This document shows, in pieces, positions 7,738 through 9,897 of a stretch of DNA of 9,897 bases. The DNA lies in NCBI GenBank assembly GCA_007125415.1, contig SLDH01000370.1, forward strand, positions 1-9,897, given 5' to 3'. Every line of letters begins with the position of its first letter. The stretch's first letter is position 1. The DNA comes from Roseovarius sp. Lineage in GTDB: Bacteria; Pseudomonadota; Alphaproteobacteria; Rhodobacterales; Rhodobacteraceae. A model generated the notes under the pieces. The model saw nothing but the letters and a program-made list of their open reading frames with translations, was not told the origin of the DNA and searched no databases. The position numbers were made by a program, and so were the translations under genes.

Positions 7738-8511
7738 ATGCTCAACTTGATTTCCCATGGCCAGCCGACGGACCAGCCCGGGCTGCTGATCGCGCACGGG
7801 CTCTACGGGTCGGCCCGGAACTGGGGGGTGATCGCCAAGCGTTTGTCGAAAGACCGCGAGGTGATCACGGTGGATATGCGCAATCACGGCGCAAGCCCCT
7901 GGTTCGACAGCCATAATTATCACGATCTGGCCGAAGATCTGGCCGGGGTGCTCAAGAGCCTGGACCGGCCCTTTGATCTTCTGGGGCATTCCATGGGCGG
8001 CAAGGCGGCCATGATGCTTGGGCTCACACGGCCCGAGCTTGTGCACCGCCTCCTCGTCGCCGATATCGCACCTGTGGCCTATGGGCACAGCCAGATCCAG
8101 TTCATCGAAGCGATGCGCGCGGTGGATCTTCAGCAGGTGGAAAGCCGCGCCGACGCCGATCATCAACTCGCCCGCCATGTTGAAAGTCGGGCCTTGCGCA
8201 GCTTCTTTCTTCAATCGCTGGATATCAAGGCCGGAGCCTGGCAGCTCAATCTCGATGTGCTGGCCAGGGCGATGCCCGAGATTCTCGATTTTCCGCAGAT
8301 GGACGGCTCGTTCGACCGACCTGCCCTTTTTCTGTCAGGTGCTGCGTCTGACTATGTTTCCCGCGACGCCCGAAGCGAAATCAAGCGGCTCTTTCCGCAA
8401 GCGGGGTTTCTCAAGATCCCCGGCGCGGGGCATTGGCTGCACGCCGATAAACCGCGGGAATTCGAAGCGGCGGTCAGCGGCTGGCTGACGTATCAAGACA
8501 ATTCCGATTGA
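7738..8511 (+). CDS. Alpha/beta-fold hydrolase, YbfF-like esterase
   Basis: Predicted cytoplasmic serine hydrolase acting on ester or thioester bonds; the natural substrate is unknown. The 257 residues match the size of the YbfF group (about 254). Visible in order: HGLYGSARNW (20-29, oxyanion-hole HG), DMRNHGAS (46-53), the nucleophile elbow GHSMGG (83-88, Ser85), a lid region at about 115-190, the likely acid Asp205 in GAASDYV, and His232 in GAGHWLHADKP. The open frame extends far upstream over the antisense gene, but homology begins at MLNLISHG, so ATG 7738 is chosen. Its RBS is weak (AGAAAG, about 4 nt before). The gene is divergent from the tail-anchored protein gene with 90 bp between starts. 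Annotation as a generic alpha/beta hydrolase is safe; the YbfF grouping rests on the DMRNHG and GHSMGGK motifs. Confidence 0.9.
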   Translation: MLNLISHGQPTDQPGLLIAHGLYGSARNWGVIAKRLSKDREVITVDMRNHGASPWFDSHNYHDLAEDLAGVLKSLDRPFDLLGHSMGGKAAMMLGLTRPELVHRLLVADIAPVAYGHSQIQFIEAMRAVDLQQVESRADADHQLARHVESRALRSFFLQSLDIKAGAWQLNLDVLARAMPEILDFPQMDGSFDRPALFLSGAASDYVSRDARSEIKRLFPQAGFLKIPGAGHWLHADKPREFEAAVSGWLTYQDNSD

Positions 8512-8523
8512 TTGCTTCCGACG

Positions 8524-8549
8524 GCATGGGCGGGGAAGAATACCCATGC
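8524..8549. terminator. Possible convergent terminator between the hydrolase and the 60-aa membrane protein
   Basis: GCATGGG (8524-8530) and CCCATGC (8543-8549) form a perfect 7-bp stem with a 12-nt loop, 12 bp after the hydrolase stop in the 64-bp gap between converging genes. There is no U-tract on either strand, so it would be a weak terminator or an mRNA end structure. Confidence 0.4.
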
Positions 8550-8575
8550 GCCAAGCACATCAGGCAACACCTCTG

Positions 8576-8758
8576 TCACGCCTCGTAGAGATTGCGCGCC
8601 ACCAGATAGCTCACCGGCGCTGAGAGCAGGAAGCCGACAAGTGCGGCGATAACAATCCCCGCTGCCGTGGCGTAGCCCATGACAAGCGCTGCGATGACCG
8701 CGGAACCGGCGAATGTCGAGCCGATGAAAATGTGAAGGATCAGGGCAAGCCGAACCAT
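8576..8758 (-). CDS. Small two-helix membrane protein of unknown function
   Basis: The 60-residue product is almost entirely hydrophobic: helix 1 at about 3-27 (LALILHIFIGSTFAGSAVIAA), a short turn near GYAT, helix 2 at about 31-52 (AAGIVIAALVGFLLSAPVSY), then a short polar tail VARNLYEA. It should sit in the inner membrane as a hairpin. ATG 8758 has a good RBS (GGAGAG, complement of 8763-8768, 4 nt away). From memory, similar short proteins are common in Rhodobacteraceae and are sometimes labelled CTP synthetase in databases; nothing here resembles that enzyme, so that name should not be used. An FNR/FnrL-like sequence lies about 60 bp upstream. Function unknown. Confidence 0.8.
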   Translation of the reverse strand: MVRLALILHIFIGSTFAGSAVIAALVMGYATAAGIVIAALVGFLLSAPVSYLVARNLYEA

Positions 8759-8818
8759 GGTTCTCTCCGTTTTACGTCGTTATCGGAGCTTGCCTAACCG
8801 CTCCGCCCACCGTCTGCC

Positions 8819-8832
8819 TTGATCTGGGTCAT
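8819..8832 (-). promoter_or_regulatory. Candidate FNR/FnrL-type binding site upstream of the small membrane protein
   Basis: TTGAT-CTGG-GTCAT matches the FNR-family consensus TTGAT-N4-ATCAA at 8 of 10 defined positions (full left half, three of five on the right). Its centre is about 67 bp before the start codon of the divergently read 60-aa gene, a reasonable activator distance, but no good -10 box is visible at -41.5 spacing. Confidence 0.4.
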
Positions 8833-8888
8833 ATGCCGCAGTGCCCGGTGGTGCCTGTGCGGCACATGCCGTCAGTCACACATGACAG

Positions 8889-8917
8889 ATGCCGCTCAGC
8901 GGTCTGCTGAACGGCAT
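8889..8917 (-). terminator. Hairpin downstream of carD (probable 3'-end or terminator structure)
   Basis: ATGCCG-C-TCAGC (8889-8900) pairs with GCTGA-A-CGGCAT (8906-8917) around the loop GGTCT, giving an 11-bp stem with one C/A mismatch. It lies 39 bp past the carD stop in the direction of transcription. The U-tract is absent, so it may act with Rho or protect the transcript end. Confidence 0.5.
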
Positions 8918-8956
8918 TGACATGACTGCCTGCAAGGCGCGGGTAGAGGTAGGCGA

Positions 8957-9466
8957 TCAGGCCGCGCGCGACACGAGCACATCATCGACCCGGCGGGCCG
9001 CTTCCACCTCATCGCCCCCATCGACGGCGGCGACTTCACGCGTCAGACGCTCCAGCGCGGCCTCGTAAAGCTGGCGCTCGGAATAGCTCTGCTCGCGCTG
9101 ATCATCGTTACGATGCAGATCGCGCACCACCTCGGCGATGGCGATCAGATCACCGGAATTGATCTTCTGTTCGTATTCCTGCGCCCGACGCGACCACATG
9201 GCGCGCTTGACCTTGGCCTTGCCCTTCAGCGTGGTCATCGCCTTGGAGATCACATCGGGGCTGGAGAGGCTGCGCATGCCGATTTCCGTGGCCTTGTTTG
9301 TCGGCACACGCAGGGTCATCTTGTCCTTCTCGAAGGAGATGACAAACAACTCCAGAGTGATACCGGCGACTTCCTGCTCTTCGATCGACACGATCTGACC
9401 CACGCCATGGGCAGGATAGACGACATAATCGTCAGGACGGAACTCGGACTTTCTAGGCTTGCTCAT
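8957..9466 (-). CDS. carD: CarD/CdnL-family RNA polymerase-binding transcription regulator
   Basis: A global regulator that binds the RNA polymerase beta subunit and the upstream edge of the -10 region to stabilise open complexes, chiefly at rRNA and other housekeeping promoters. The 169 residues fit the alphaproteobacterial form. The N-terminal RNAP-interaction (Tudor-like) domain spans about 8-65: DDYVVYPAHGVGQIVSIEE (12-30), then FEKDKMTLRVPTNKATEIGMR (46-66, MTLRVP typical). The helical C-terminal DNA-interacting domain includes Trp91 in AMWSRRAQEYEQKI, the conserved tryptophan that wedges at the -10 edge, followed by SGDLIAIAEVVRDLHRND. The C-terminal tail from about 147 is acidic and low in conservation. 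ATG 9466 has the purine-rich RBS GGAGAGGAAG (complement of 9473-9482). It lies downstream of fdxA in the same direction, but the 294-bp gap suggests its own promoter. Confidence 0.93.
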   Translation of the reverse strand: MSKPRKSEFRPDDYVVYPAHGVGQIVSIEEQEVAGITLELFVISFEKDKMTLRVPTNKATEIGMRSLSSPDVISKAMTTLKGKAKVKRAMWSRRAQEYEQKINSGDLIAIAEVVRDLHRNDDQREQSYSERQLYEAALERLTREVAAVDGGDEVEAARRVDDVLVSRAA

Positions 9467-9604
9467 TCAGGTCTTCCTCTCCAGGATATCGGCCTGCCGC
9501 TGAATTTGCCGCGCGTGAGGCTGGCCCACACGATAATGGCAGTAATCGACACAAAGAAACCCATCCCCGGGCGGCAGCGCAGGCAGACGGATATCTGGCA
9601 GACT

Positions 9605-9635
9605 TCTACATTTGTATCAGCAGTGTATCACAAAT
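9605..9635 (-). promoter_or_regulatory. Inverted/direct repeat and weak candidate promoter upstream of carD
   Basis: On the + strand, ATTTGT (9610-9615) and ACAAAT (9630-9635) are perfect inverted arms, and inside them TATCA occurs twice 11 bp apart (9615-9619 and 9626-9630). Read on the minus strand, TTGTGA (complement of 9628-9633) and TGTAGA (complement of 9605-9610), 17 bp apart, could act as -35 and -10, matching consensus only 4/6 and 3/6. This would leave a leader of roughly 130 nt before carD. Confidence 0.3.
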
Positions 9636-9697
9636 CACGTTCGAATGAAAGACCGGGGGCCTCCGGGCGTTTGGTGGATTTCGCCTTGATTTTCATA

Positions 9698-9733
9698 CCT
9701 TTTTGCCGATCACCAATGACGTCGGCAAAAAGG
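9698..9733. repeat. Perfect 12-bp inverted repeat between fdxA and carD
   Basis: CCTTTTTGCCGA (9698-9709) and TCGGCAAAAAGG (9722-9733) are exact complements around a 12-nt spacer that can add a 3-bp inner stem (TCA/TGA). It lies 27 bp after the fdxA stop and so may be the fdxA 3'-end hairpin. On both strands the T5 run is in the 5' arm and the A5 run in the 3' arm, so no U-tract trails the stem as in a normal intrinsic terminator. Confidence 0.6.
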
Positions 9734-9760
9734 CACACCGAATCAATTGAACGATCCGGT

Positions 9761-9897
9761 TCAGCCGCCCTCACCCGGATTTTCGGAGAAATACTTCATC
9801 TTGCCTTCCTCCCCGTCGCGCTCTTCGGCACTGGGCATCTGATCCTTCTTGGAGATGATCACCGGCCAGAGTTCGGAATATTTCCGGTTGAACTCCA
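9761..9897 (-). CDS. fdxA: 7Fe-type ferredoxin FdxA, C-terminal part only (runs off the window)
   Basis: Only the last 45 codons are inside the window. They read EFNRKYSELWPVIISKK, then DQMPSAEERDGEEGK and MKYFSENPGEGG before the TGA at 9761-9763. This matches the C-terminal extension of the [3Fe-4S][4Fe-4S] ferredoxins of alphaproteobacteria (N-x-KY---WP-I--KKD, then GK---YFS-NPG-G), small cytoplasmic electron carriers. The cysteine cluster-binding motifs are N-terminal and not visible, so the call rests on the tail and on the common fdxA-carD neighbourhood. It is transcribed toward carD. Confidence 0.85.
   Translation of the reverse strand, partial: EFNRKYSELWPVIISKKDQMPSAEERDGEEGKMKYFSENPGEGG

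Noticed and set aside
9686..9699. A second FNR-like sequence (TTGATTTTCATACC)
   Set aside because: The right half matches only two of five consensus positions, and it lies at the edge of the inverted repeat after fdxA rather than at a plausible promoter position.

Overview
The window is about 62% GC by eye and looks like the chromosome of an alphaproteobacterium of the Rhodobacteraceae (Roseobacter group). Evidence: the MaeB, PrpE, GlyA, NAD kinase and CarD sequences are of that type; carD sits next to a 7Fe-type ferredoxin gene; and small membrane proteins typical of that family are present. I see no mobile elements, phage genes, CRISPR arrays, tRNA or rRNA genes. This is an ordinary core-genome stretch, and I found no clear undescribed multi-gene system. 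The second-look items are short regulatory-looking sequences and three poorly characterised small proteins.

Left part (1-4828, + strand): the 5'-truncated NADP-type malic enzyme maeB, then propionyl-CoA synthetase prpE, then an exported CIA30-domain protein whose start lies 4 nt past the prpE stop. PrpE activates propionate. Propionyl-CoA can enter the C4 pool via methylmalonyl-CoA and succinyl-CoA, and MaeB can drain malate to pyruvate with NADPH. Their adjacency therefore makes metabolic sense, although a hairpin separates maeB from prpE.

Middle (4829-7258): NAD kinase nadK (-) converges with the CIA30 gene and diverges from glyA (+, serine hydroxymethyltransferase) across a 172-bp gap holding a perfect 16-bp palindrome. 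glyA ends at a very strong bidirectional terminator.

Right part (7273-9897): a tail-anchored 124-aa protein of unknown function (-), with an unusual ribosome-binding-site hairpin and an in-frame A-AAA-AAC heptamer. A YbfF-like alpha/beta hydrolase (+) runs divergently from it. Then come a 60-aa two-helix membrane protein (-) with an FNR/FnrL-like site upstream, carD (-), and the 3' end of fdxA (-). No gene-free stretch exceeds 300 bp. The largest (9467-9760, 294 bp, between carD and fdxA) holds two notable inverted repeats and probably the carD promoter.
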